Shown in pieces: positions 1 through 6,668 of a stretch of DNA of 9,800 bases (position 1 is the stretch's first letter; every line of letters starts with the position of its first letter). The stretch covers positions 1 to 9,800 of the forward strand of contig JAGOCL010000065.1 in NCBI GenBank assembly GCA_017998755.1, read 5' to 3'. A model generated the notes under the pieces. The model was not told the DNA's origin. It was given only the letters and a program-made list of their open reading frames with translations, and ran no database searches. The stretch is from Spirochaetota bacterium (GTDB lineage Bacteria; Spirochaetota; GWE2-31-10; MWDO01). Both the position numbers and the translations under genes were made by a program.

Positions 1-1
1 A

Positions 2-532
2 AGGCGATCAAAAAGAAAGAACTTATCGGATTGCGCTATAATTACTTCAAATCAATTTAAAATTTGTAATAATGTTGAGAAATATATAAAATCTAAATAC
101 GGCGGTATTTTTTTTAATAACAACTCATCAAATCACGTTATTGTAAAAGATTGGATATTAAAAAACAAAGCCGGATATAAAGCTATAGTACTTTTTGGAT
201 TTGATCTGAATACGGCGATTAAAGAACTGGATTTTGAGGCGGTTAAAGATAACGTTTTAATAGAAGTACTGACAGAATACGGCGCCGCGTATAAAACTAT
301 AGATTATTCGGTAAATTTGGATTATATCAAATTAGTTCAACATGGGCTTCATTCTAAAAAAACCAAAAAGTATCTTTCTAAAGTCAATAACGATAACAAA
401 GCGGAAAACGTAGTAATTTCAAACAAGAATATTGTAAGAGAAAAAAAATACAATTATAAATATCAAAATAAAATAAAACTAGTTATTAAAAACTTTTTTG
501 AAAAGTTTAAAAAGAAAGATAAGAAAACATAA
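2..532 (+). CDS. C-terminal part of an unrecognised protein (5' end outside window)
   Basis: This frame is open from the left edge to a TAA at 530-532, giving 176 codons with no stop, so it is the 3' end of a longer gene. A TTG at 317 in the same frame could be read as a start, but the frame is uninterrupted upstream of it and there is no ribosome binding site there. The first ~125 residues look like an alternating alpha/beta domain, with hydrophobic strands such as YKAIVLFGFDL and DNVLIEVL. The last ~50 residues are strongly basic and Lys/Asn-rich, ending in FFEKFKKKDKKT, which could be a nucleic-acid or membrane-surface tail. I do not recognise the family. A 190-bp gap with its own promoter separates it from the next gene, so it is probably not in the same operon. 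Confidence 0.7.
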   Translation, partial: RRSKRKNLSDCAIITSNQFKICNNVEKYIKSKYGGIFFNNNSSNHVIVKDWILKNKAGYKAIVLFGFDLNTAIKELDFEAVKDNVLIEVLTEYGAAYKTIDYSVNLDYIKLVQHGLHSKKTKKYLSKVNNDNKAENVVISNKNIVREKKYNYKYQNKIKLVIKNFFEKFKKKDKKT

Positions 533-722
533 TTATTTTTAAGTAAATTAATTAATATAAATAAGTTATTATACATTTTTTTGTGACGAATAATCAGAGC
601 TAATAATTAATTAAATATTTTTTTATTTATTGTATTGTAAAACCGATAATTTTTTTATATACTATATTTAACGATAAACAAGAGAATGATAAGGAAGAAT
701 ATTTCTTTACAGGGAGAATGTC
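533..722 (+). other. AT-rich intergenic leader region of the CNB operon
   Basis: This 190-bp non-coding stretch is very AT-rich, with runs of T and A. It holds the promoter listed separately and a ribosome binding site AGGGA at 711-715, 7 bases before the ATG at 723. I see no G+C-rich hairpin followed by T's that would clearly terminate the upstream gene. Confidence 0.6.
635..663 (+). promoter_or_regulatory. Sigma70-type promoter of the CNB-TPR / Crp operon
   Basis: TTGTAA at 635-640 is followed by a 17-bp spacer and TATACT at 658-663. Both boxes are close to consensus. Transcription should begin near 670 and leave a leader of about 50 nt before the ATG at 723. There is no obvious dyad for the Crp-type protein encoded by the second gene, so autoregulation cannot be read from the sequence. 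Confidence 0.6.
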
Positions 723-1733
723 ATGGCGCCTCGAATGGTGAATTTTAAACCGGGATCAATAATTTATTTTATGGGCGACAAAGCCGATTCCGTTTATCTA
801 TTAAAAGAGGGTAAAGTTACTCTGGAATTTAACGATCTGCAAACAGGCGAAGAGCAGGCGGAATTTATATCGAGCGGAGAATTTTTTGGGGTAAAGTCCG
901 GACTAATAAGGTTTCCAAGAGAGGAGACCGCGAAAGTCTCTGCAAATTCGACAATTATAGAATTTACTTCGAATGATTTTGAGGCATTAATAACAAAGAA
1001 CACCAGTATAATACTAAAAATGCTTAAAGTTTTTTCTAATCAACTGAGAAAGATCGGGAAACAGGTACAGTCTCTTGTTACGGACAAGGTAACAAGCGAT
1101 CCTTCCGACGATTTTTTCAATATAGGCGAATATTACTTGAAAAACAAGAAATATACTCAGGCGATCACGGTTTACAACAGATATCTCGATTATTATCCAA
1201 CGGGAAAATTGTCTACGATATCCAAACAACGCTTGACGATGGCGAAGTCGGCTTTGGATAATTACGGCGAAGGGGGAGGCCCGACTCCGAATTTGGAGAA
1301 TCCAACTATAAATCCTGTTCATACGGAAAAAAAAGTCGTTGAAGAAGATAAGTCGTATTCCTCGGAAGAGGAAAAGGTATATTATAAAGGCGTTTCTTTT
1401 ATGAGCAGTTCCAGATACGGCGACGCTTTTAATGAGTTTAAAAAGGTATTAAAATCAGATAACGAAGAATATAAAATATTAGCGACTTTTGAGATTGGCA
1501 AATGCCTTTTTTATGTAAAAAAATATAACGATTGTATACAACATTTTTCTTCTTTTCTCTCAAAAAATCCGAAATTTAACGACGCGGCGGTCGCTCTCTA
1601 TTTTATGGGGAGTTCTTATAAGATGATTAATGACAAATCAAAGGCGACCGAGCTTTTTCAGAAAATATTGAATATAGCAAAACCTAGCGACGATATATAT
1701 AGAAAAACTCACAAAGCTCTGAAGGAGATTTAA
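723..1733 (+). CDS. Cyclic-nucleotide-binding-fold protein with TPR repeats
   Basis: The protein has 336 residues. Residues ~5-115 form a CNB (cNMP-binding) beta-roll: FKPGSIIYFMGDKADSVYLLKEGKV, shown here only to the first Gly-Asp turn, then the phosphate-binding-cassette region at ~52-70. Residues ~130-180 (FFNIGEYYLKNKKYTQAITVYNRYL pattern) and ~217-330 are TPR-like helical pairs, separated by a Gly/Pro/Glu-rich linker at ~181-215. There is no signal peptide and no DNA-binding domain, so it is probably a cytoplasmic scaffold or sensor rather than a transcription factor. Aligned without gaps to the next gene's cassette, the Glu that contacts the ribose is Val57 here while the Arg (Arg66) is kept, so nucleotide binding may be altered or lost. 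It lies one base upstream of the Crp-type gene, in an operon. CNB plus TPR assignment is firm; the function is inferred. Confidence 0.88.
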   Translation: MAPRMVNFKPGSIIYFMGDKADSVYLLKEGKVTLEFNDLQTGEEQAEFISSGEFFGVKSGLIRFPREETAKVSANSTIIEFTSNDFEALITKNTSIILKMLKVFSNQLRKIGKQVQSLVTDKVTSDPSDDFFNIGEYYLKNKKYTQAITVYNRYLDYYPTGKLSTISKQRLTMAKSALDNYGEGGGPTPNLENPTINPVHTEKKVVEEDKSYSSEEEKVYYKGVSFMSSSRYGDAFNEFKKVLKSDNEEYKILATFEIGKCLFYVKKYNDCIQHFSSFLSKNPKFNDAAVALYFMGSSYKMINDKSKATELFQKILNIAKPSDDIYRKTHKALKEI

Positions 1734-1734
1734 A

Positions 1735-2400
1735 ATGGCTGGCTTAATGGATTTTGGTCCCGCTTTTATAGAAAAATTTGGGAAAAATTATAAAAAAAAT
1801 GAAATAATATTTTGCGAATACGAACCGGGTAATACGTTTTATTTTTTATTGAACGGCAGAGTAAAAATAAACAAAATTTCTTCAGATTCTGAAAAAACGC
1901 TGGATATACTCGAACCGGGAGAAATATTTGGAGAGATGTCGATTCTTGAAGAGGCGCCAAGAAGCGCGACGATAATCGCAATGGACGACGTTAAAGTCCT
2001 TGAATTTAATAAAGCGAATTTTGAGTCATTAATGACGGCTAAGCCCGAATTGGCGATCAAATTGTTGAAGATATTCGCAAAAAGAATTTACGACCAGAAA
2101 AGACGATTAATGATCCTTATCTTAAACGAGCCGGAAGCAAAAGTCGCAGACGTATTCCTTATGCTTGCCGAGAATAGAAATATTAATATTACCGATACAA
2201 AAGAGGTCTCTTTTAACATAAATCCCGAACAGGTAGCGAATTGGTGCGGGCTTGATAAAATAAAATGCTCTGAGATATTAAATCACTTTGTAAGACAAAA
2301 CAGGATTACCATTAAAACAAATGAAATAGTTATTCATAATATGAACGATTTCTACAGGTTGGTTACTTCCAAAAGAAAATCTACGCTAACTAATAAATAG
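1735..2400 (+). CDS. Crp/Fnr-family transcriptional regulator
   Basis: The protein has 221 residues, the usual length for Crp/Fnr regulators. Residues ~15-110 form the CNB beta-roll with an intact-looking phosphate-binding cassette (PGEIFGEMSILEEAPRSAT, 61-79) containing Glu67 and Arg76 at the cAMP-contact positions. Residues ~100-130 make the long dimerisation helix, and ~160-205 a winged helix-turn-helix (NPEQVANWCGLDKIKCSEIL). There is no N-terminal Cys cluster of the Fnr iron-sulfur type. It probably senses a cyclic nucleotide or a similar ligand and binds DNA as a dimer; ligand and targets are unknown. Its ribosome binding site AAGGAG (1722-1727) lies inside the last codons of the CNB-TPR gene, one base after whose stop this ATG begins, so the two are translationally linked. 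The gene ends 24 bp from the convergent minus-strand operon. Confidence 0.9.
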   Translation: MAGLMDFGPAFIEKFGKNYKKNEIIFCEYEPGNTFYFLLNGRVKINKISSDSEKTLDILEPGEIFGEMSILEEAPRSATIIAMDDVKVLEFNKANFESLMTAKPELAIKLLKIFAKRIYDQKRRLMILILNEPEAKVADVFLMLAENRNINITDTKEVSFNINPEQVANWCGLDKIKCSEILNHFVRQNRITIKTNEIVIHNMNDFYRLVTSKRKSTLTNK

Positions 2401-2424
2401 TCTAGCGTTGTTTGGTTTATATTT

Positions 2425-2868
2425 CTAGTTAAGCTCGGGTAGCGCAAAATTCTCTATATCAAAATATTCTGTAAGTTTATCCTTGCGTTTTTTTACCAGA
2501 TATACCGAAAGTTTTGAAATATCTTCAAGCAAAACGTCGTCGTAATTGCCAAAAACTTCCGAATAGGATAGCGCGTCGAGAATAGCCCCGACTACGTATA
2601 AGAAATTCTCAAATTTCTCATAACTCCAATTATTTTTCTCTAAAAATATTTTAGTTTCATTTTTAATGGATTCGTTATTAAGATAAAAAGCTTCGCTGAG
2701 TTTAAGATTTTTTTCTTCCTCGCTCAATAAACCGGATAATAGAATTTTATATTCTTCCGCAAGGGATAAAAAAATATTTATATCTTGCTCTTTAATAGAG
2801 TATTTTTTTGAAAACAAAGAAAACGAAATAACAAAAACAAAAAGCGCGAGAAATAAAAACTTTTTCAT
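2425..2868 (-). CDS. Small exported helical protein of unknown function
   Basis: The 147-residue product starts with MKKFLFLALFVFVISFSLFSKK, a classic Sec signal peptide (basic n-region, hydrophobic core of ~15 residues); there is no Cys near the cleavage region, so it is not a lipoprotein. The mature part is predicted to be mainly helical and acidic (SLAEEYKILLSGLLSEEEKN). I do not recognise a family. The ATG is preceded by GGGAG only 3 bases away, a tight spacing, but no other Met would keep the signal peptide. It begins 12 bp after the metF stop codon on the same strand and has no promoter of its own, so it is almost certainly cotranscribed with metF. The likely location is the periplasm. 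Confidence 0.75.
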   Translation of the reverse strand: MKKFLFLALFVFVISFSLFSKKYSIKEQDINIFLSLAEEYKILLSGLLSEEEKNLKLSEAFYLNNESIKNETKIFLEKNNWSYEKFENFLYVVGAILDALSYSEVFGNYDDVLLEDISKLSVYLVKKRKDKLTEYFDIENFALPELN

Positions 2869-2880
2869 GAACTCCCGATG

Positions 2881-3759
2881 TTATATTCTCTTTAAGACAT
2901 CTTTGATATTATTATAAATGCTTTTAATCTGCCTGCTTTTGTTCATTGAATACAAATGAATACCGTCTACGCCGTTGTTTATCAAATCAATCGCTTGATT
3001 GGAAGAGTATTCGACTCCAATTTTCTCAACTTCGTCGGGATTATCCTGATTTTTCTCCAATATTTCGTTTAGCTTTGCCGGGAATTTAGCGCCGCTGAGT
3101 TCTGTGGATTTCTTTATCCCTCTATAGTTTAGAATCGGGAAAATTCCCGGTACAATAGGAACGTTTATCCCTTTTTTAACGCATAGATCCCTAAATTTAT
3201 AAAAATCCGCGTTATCAAAAAAAAGTTGCGTTATAATAAAGTCTCCGCCGTTATCAATTTTCTTTTTTAAAAAATCAATATCTCCGGATAGATCTCTGTT
3301 TTCTATATGCCCTTCGGGATAACCGGCTACTCCGATAGACCAGTTTCCGCTGTCGTTGATATATTTTACTAACTCCGAAGCGTAACCAAAGCCGCCGATA
3401 GTTTTAGTGAAATTGACCGATCCCATAGGAGGATCGCCGCGCAAAGCCAAAACATTATCGATTTTTGTGTTTTTTAACTGATCTAAAACAACTTTTATAT
3501 CTTCAACTGTGGAATTAACGCAAGTAAGATGAGCCATTACTTCGATACCGATCTTGTTTTTTACTGTGGAGGCTATCTCTACCGCTTTACCTCTGTTGCT
3601 TCCTCCCGCTCCGTAAGTAACCGAAACATAATCGGGATTGAGAGACTTTAACTCATTTATAGTATCGTAAAGCTTGTCAAGATCGTCGTCTTTTTTTGGC
3701 GGAAAAACCTCAAAGGAAACGACCTGCCTGCCTTTCTTAAATAGATCTTTAATAAACAT
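2881..3759 (-). CDS. metF: 5,10-methylenetetrahydrofolate reductase
   Basis: The protein has 292 residues, the usual length for bacterial MetF (about 290-300), and folds as a flavin-binding TIM barrel. Family motifs in order: VSFEVFPPK (14-22; Glu17 corresponds to the catalytic Glu28 of E. coli MetF), YVSVTYGAGGS (44-54), HLTC (77-80), ALRGDPP (105-111; Asp109 contacts the flavin), FIITQLFFDN (174-183) and PGIFPI (204-209). It reduces methylene-THF to methyl-THF with FAD, supplying methyl groups for methionine synthesis; in acetogens the same step belongs to the methyl branch of the Wood-Ljungdahl pathway. No methionine synthase or other folate gene lies in the window. GGAG at 3765-3768 sits 5 bases before the ATG, and a perfect-consensus promoter lies just upstream. 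The exported protein gene follows after 12 bp. Confidence 0.95.
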   Translation of the reverse strand: MFIKDLFKKGRQVVSFEVFPPKKDDDLDKLYDTINELKSLNPDYVSVTYGAGGSNRGKAVEIASTVKNKIGIEVMAHLTCVNSTVEDIKVVLDQLKNTKIDNVLALRGDPPMGSVNFTKTIGGFGYASELVKYINDSGNWSIGVAGYPEGHIENRDLSGDIDFLKKKIDNGGDFIITQLFFDNADFYKFRDLCVKKGINVPIVPGIFPILNYRGIKKSTELSGAKFPAKLNEILEKNQDNPDEVEKIGVEYSSNQAIDLINNGVDGIHLYSMNKSRQIKSIYNNIKDVLKRI

Positions 3760-3790
3760 TTTTTCTCCAAATATCTAATAGTTTTTAACA

Positions 3791-3819
3791 ATTATAACTT
3801 ATAAAAAAAGTTTTGTCAA
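3791..3819 (-). promoter_or_regulatory. Perfect-consensus sigma70 promoter of the metF operon
   Basis: Read on the minus strand, TTGACA (3819-3814), a 17-bp spacer and TATAAT (3796-3791) match the consensus at every position. Transcription should start near 3784, about 25 nt before the metF ATG, which leaves no room for a riboswitch. An 8-bp palindrome AAGCGCTT (3830-3837) lies about 10 bp upstream of the -35 box; whether it is an operator is unknown. Confidence 0.8.
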
Positions 3820-3862
3820 AATATTTATCAAGCGCTTTACTCTGAGCAATAACAAGCCGGTT

Positions 3863-3883
3863 GTTAGGCGTAATATGAATTAA
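3863..3883 (+). repeat. Left inverted repeat of the pRiA4b-gene cassette
   Basis: GTTAGGCGTAATATGAAT and the next three bases (TAA) are an imperfect inverted copy of 4467-4490. Both copies run from GTTA at the outer edge, through GGCG, to ATGAATTAA at the inner edge; the inner 9 bases (TTAATTCAT on the other strand) are identical. The repeat overlaps the stop codon of the pRiA4b gene. The outer heptamer GTTAGGC also fits the integron core-site pattern GTTRRRY, but no complete attC was found. Confidence 0.5.
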
Positions 3884-4452
3884 TTTATTTTGTTTCTGTA
3901 AAACCCTTTCATAATTTCCCTGTTTCTATCATATAAATTAAAATAATTGGGATCATAGTTACATCCTAACCAATCTATATATTCTTTAACTTTTTCTGAT
4001 TGCGGATCTTTTAACGCTTGACACATTTCTTCAAATCCGGGATATGACCCGCAATCTTCGGGCGGGCAATTTCTTTCGCCGCCAATACATACCGGAACAT
4101 TTAAATTTTCTTTAATTGGAATTATTTTTTCAAGAACTATTGTATGAATCCAACTGTCGCCGAAATCATATTCATATTTCATTTCAGAATATTCTTTCAT
4201 TTTAAGTTTTTCTAATTTGACTTCCGACGAATCAATAATAATAATTTCATACATATCGTCGTCTTCTGAAGGAACAGAATATCTTTTTTCATTAAATTCA
4301 AATGCATATAAATGGTAATCCCACCAACCCATAGCGTCTTGAATAATTTGATGGAACTGATGCAAGTTTATGTCTGATGTTACTATTATCCTTCTCCATA
4401 TTTTAGGTTCTATAACATCTAATTCGATTTTGAATTGATAAAAATATTTCAT
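3880..4452 (-). CDS. Plasmid pRiA4b ORF-3 family protein
   Basis: The 190-residue protein matches the pRiA4b ORF-3 family along its length. It opens with FKIELDVIEPKIWRRI (7-22) and then LHQFHQIIQDAMGWWDYHLYAF (30-51, given here as the family's Leu-His...Gly-Trp...His-Leu pattern), the signature YEYDFGDSWIHTIVLE (93-108), and the Cys-rich CIGGERNCPPEDCGSYPGF (122-140). The biochemical role of this family is not established; members are common on plasmids and in accessory DNA. GAGG (4457-4460) precedes the ATG by 4 bases. The gene sits almost exactly between two inverted repeats (3863-3883 and 4467-4490), so it is likely to have arrived as a cassette. Its codons look more AT-biased, with fewer GCG and GAC, than those of the neighbouring metF and synthetase genes, judged by eye only. 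Confidence 0.88.
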   Translation of the reverse strand: MKYFYQFKIELDVIEPKIWRRIIVTSDINLHQFHQIIQDAMGWWDYHLYAFEFNEKRYSVPSEDDDMYEIIIIDSSEVKLEKLKMKEYSEMKYEYDFGDSWIHTIVLEKIIPIKENLNVPVCIGGERNCPPEDCGSYPGFEEMCQALKDPQSEKVKEYIDWLGCNYDPNYFNLYDRNREIMKGFYRNKIN

Positions 4453-4466
4453 ATAGCCTCTTTTTG

Positions 4467-4490
4467 TTAATTCATGTAAGCGCCGTTAAC
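4467..4490 (+). repeat. Right inverted repeat of the pRiA4b-gene cassette
   Basis: This copy starts TTAATTCATG and ends CGCCGTTAAC. Against the left copy it carries two small insertions and a few substitutions. Together the copies bound 628 bp that contain a single gene. The right copy lies just upstream of the gene's ribosome binding site and covers the last codons of the small reading frame at 4472-4540. Confidence 0.5.
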
Positions 4491-4540
4491 GTTCCACCAG
4501 TTGTCCTTAGTTGGGGAAGTTTATTTTTATTTTCATCCAT
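4472..4540 (-). CDS. Possible 22-residue leader or truncated reading frame
   Basis: An ATG at 4540 with a well-placed GAGG (4549-4552, 8 bases upstream) opens a 22-codon frame, MDENKNKLPQLRTTGGTLTA followed by Leu-Thr and TGA. Its last third is encoded by the right inverted repeat, so it may be the 5' end of a gene interrupted by the cassette rather than a functional peptide. A leader peptide for the pRiA4b gene is the alternative. It is too short for codon statistics to decide. Confidence 0.3.
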   Translation of the reverse strand: MDENKNKLPQLRTTGGTLTALT

Positions 4541-4562
4541 ATTTAAAACCTCAAATATTTCA

Positions 4563-4592
4563 ATTTTAAAGCGCGTGTTTTTCGACCAACAA
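4563..4592 (-). promoter_or_regulatory. Possible promoter for the small frame and pRiA4b gene
   Basis: On the minus strand TTGTTG (4592-4587), an 18-bp spacer and TAAAAT (4568-4563) form a moderate sigma70-like promoter lying outside the inverted repeats. If real, host DNA drives the cassette gene. The match is only fair in AT-rich DNA. Confidence 0.35.
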
Positions 4593-4613
4593 TAATTTTT
4601 CCGTTATAGTAAA

Positions 4614-6539
4614 TTAATTCTTCTTATAAATATCTTCAATCTCTTTTTTATATTTCTCCGCGATAACGTTTCTTTTCATCTTGAGAGAATTTGTTAATTC
4701 TTTTCCAACTTCAAAAGGATCGGGTAATAATATAAAGCCGGTTATCTTTTCAAAATTTTTAAATCCGGTATGATGGCTTATCTTATGTTTTATAATCCTA
4801 GAGTATTCTTCGATAACTTTATCGTTTTTACAAAGGTCCTTGAAGTCTTTAAAAGCAATAGCGTTTTGCTTAGCAAACTCTTCCAGAGGCTCTTTCGCAG
4901 GAATTACTAGAGCTCCAAGAGTCTTTTTGTCTTGTCCTACCACCATGACTTGATTGATAAGCGATTCTTCTAAAAGTTTATCTTCAATCGGATTCGGCTC
5001 GATGTTTTCGCCGCCTGTAAGCACTATCGTATCTTTTGCTCTGCCGGATAATTGAATTTCGCCGGTAATTGTAAATCTTCCAAGATCGCCGGTGTTTAAC
5101 CAATTATCTTTCATTATGGCTTCGGTTTTCTCTTTGTTTTTATAATATCCCGCCATAACAAGATCGCCTTTTACATAGACGATCCCTTTTTCATGTTGAT
5201 TGGGTAGTTTATTCCAGTTATCGTCGCCAATCATCACTTCAACTCCTGGCGCCGGTTTACCAATTGTTTTGGCGACAGGTCTGTAAAAATCTCTAACCGA
5301 TACGATAGGAGACGTTTCAGTCAGTCCGTATCCCTCCAGTATATTAATTTTTATAGTTGAAAAAAAGTTATCGACATATTCCGGTAGAGCTCCTCCTCCC
5401 GAAATCGGCCCCTTTAAGGCCCCGCCGGTTTTCTCTCTAATTTTTGAAAAAACTAGTTTGTCTCCAAGCGCGTCAAGGACAAATAATAACGCCATAGATA
5501 TAAGCGCCCACAATTTGTTAAAAAAAGTTTTTAGGAAAAAAGGTTTTTTAAAAATAGGAACTCTATTTAATAAAACTCTTTTTTGTTTCATATAGATAGT
5601 TCCTATAGCTACAAAAAATTTAAATAGAAAACCTTTTACTTTTGAGCCTTTTTTAACGTTTGCTATTATACCGGTATAGAGCGCTTCCCAAATTCTGGGT
5701 ACAGAAACCATGAAAGTCGGTTTAATTTCCGCCAAATCCGGGAGTAAATATTTTGCGACAGGTTTGGAATAGCCCATCGAACCGCAAGTAATCATTATAC
5801 AATATTCGACGGTTCTCTCAAAAACGTGCCAAACCGGTAGAAGCGATATCCATCTGTCTTTTTCAGTAACCGGAACAATTGCCGGCATTGAGTGTAAATT
5901 TTGAAGAATATTCTTATGTAGAAGCATAACTCCCTTAGGAAGACCGGTAGTTCCGGAAGTATAAATTATAGTTGCTAAATCATTCTCCGTTATTGAATTT
6001 TGTATTTCTTCCAACTCATTTTTATATTTGTTTTTCAATTGTTCGCCGTCTTTCAAGAGTTTGTCGAAATGATGATATCTTATAGTTTTATCAGAGTTCT
6101 TAATGTCTTCAATTTTTCCAAAAAGAATAATAAAGTCTTTTATACCGGAGAATTTGTCATATTCGGTAAGAATCTTATTTACTTGTTCGGGATCTTCGGC
6201 AATACAGAATTTTGAATCGCTATGGTTGAGTATATAAGAAATCTCGCTTGCCGTAGAATCCGACCCTCTAGGGACGTCGGCGGCGCCGAGCGATTGTATC
6301 GCCATATCTGTAATTAACCATTTATAACAGTTGTCTGAAATGAATCCGATCTTATCCCCTTTTCTAACGCCAATGTCATATAAGGACGCAGATAGACTTT
6401 CCATGAAAGCCACAAATTCTTTGTATGAAATAGGCTGAAATTTATTTGCGCTATCTTTATACTGTAAAAAAACTTTATCAGGAAATCTCTCTTTAGAATT
6501 ATAAATAACGTCGACTAAGGTTTTTAAATTTTCGTACAT
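4614..6539 (-). CDS. Long-chain acyl-CoA synthetase (AMP-forming)
   Basis: The 641-residue protein is an adenylate-forming enzyme of the long-chain fatty acid:CoA ligase type: fatty acid + ATP gives acyl-AMP, then acyl-CoA. Motifs in order: the phosphate loop YTSGTTGLPKG (193-203), LPVWHVFER (234-242), the adenine-site GYGLTETSP (403-411), TGD (483-485), the hinge SGRAKDTIVLTGGENIEP (498-515) and the C-terminal TNSLKMKR (616-623) with the conserved catalytic Lys620. A basic-hydrophobic insert at ~300-360 (VKGFLFKFFVAIG, LWALISMALLFVLDALG) is typical of the larger ACSL-like forms and probably associates with the membrane. GGAG lies 5 bases before the ATG. There is no beta-oxidation gene beside it, so use for phospholipid synthesis from host or environmental fatty acids is as likely as degradation. 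The promoter carries a TetR-type dyad. The class is certain; chain length is not. A fadD-like symbol would be loose, so it is left blank. Confidence 0.93.
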   Translation of the reverse strand: MYENLKTLVDVIYNSKERFPDKVFLQYKDSANKFQPISYKEFVAFMESLSASLYDIGVRKGDKIGFISDNCYKWLITDMAIQSLGAADVPRGSDSTASEISYILNHSDSKFCIAEDPEQVNKILTEYDKFSGIKDFIILFGKIEDIKNSDKTIRYHHFDKLLKDGEQLKNKYKNELEEIQNSITENDLATIIYTSGTTGLPKGVMLLHKNILQNLHSMPAIVPVTEKDRWISLLPVWHVFERTVEYCIMITCGSMGYSKPVAKYLLPDLAEIKPTFMVSVPRIWEALYTGIIANVKKGSKVKGFLFKFFVAIGTIYMKQKRVLLNRVPIFKKPFFLKTFFNKLWALISMALLFVLDALGDKLVFSKIREKTGGALKGPISGGGALPEYVDNFFSTIKINILEGYGLTETSPIVSVRDFYRPVAKTIGKPAPGVEVMIGDDNWNKLPNQHEKGIVYVKGDLVMAGYYKNKEKTEAIMKDNWLNTGDLGRFTITGEIQLSGRAKDTIVLTGGENIEPNPIEDKLLEESLINQVMVVGQDKKTLGALVIPAKEPLEEFAKQNAIAFKDFKDLCKNDKVIEEYSRIIKHKISHHTGFKNFEKITGFILLPDPFEVGKELTNSLKMKRNVIAEKYKKEIEDIYKKN

Positions 6540-6574
6540 AAAATCTCCAAAAATAGTAATATTTGAAATATCCT

Positions 6575-6604
6575 ATTTTAACTGACCAGACGGTCGTTTG
6601 TCAA
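6575..6604 (-). promoter_or_regulatory. Promoter of the acyl-CoA synthetase gene
   Basis: On the minus strand a perfect -35 box TTGACA (6604-6599) is followed by an 18-bp spacer and TAAAAT (6580-6575). The predicted start of transcription is near 6568, giving a short leader of about 28 nt. The spacer contains the dyad listed next, so a bound repressor would block polymerase directly. Confidence 0.65.
6584..6595. promoter_or_regulatory. GACC-N4-GGTC dyad, probable TetR-family operator
   Basis: GACCAGACGGTC is a 4+4 inverted repeat with outer AA/TT symmetry two bases beyond each arm, placed wholly within the -35/-10 spacer of the acyl-CoA synthetase promoter. GACC/GGTC half-sites with short spacers are typical of several TetR/AcrR-family operators, and TetR-type repressors that sense acyl-CoA often control fatty-acid genes. 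I found no second copy of this dyad in the window and no tetR-like gene, so the regulator would be encoded elsewhere. Confidence 0.5.
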
Positions 6605-6668
6605 GAAATAATTTAAATATTTTATTTAGAGCTTGATTTTGTTTATCCGCGTCTGAAAATATAGCGCT

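Noticed and set aside
490..508. AAACTTTT/AAAAGTTT hairpin near the end of the first gene as a terminator
   Set aside because: It lies inside the coding sequence, is A/T only and has no T tract placed to terminate.
317..532. A 71-codon frame starting at TTG 317
   Set aside because: The same frame is open all the way to the left edge, so this is only the end of a longer gene.
3850..3869. attC-like integron site (GCCTAACAA on the minus strand with a TAACAA/TTGTTA hairpin)
   Set aside because: No matching GTTRRRY partner is found at the right distance and no L-box pairing is visible, so a full attC cannot be supported; it was kept only as part of the inverted-repeat observation.
3797..4540. Joining 4491 to 3862 gives a longer open frame continuing the 22-codon peptide
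   Set aside because: The extra ~23 open codons are not rare by chance in this DNA, and the resulting protein is not recognisable.
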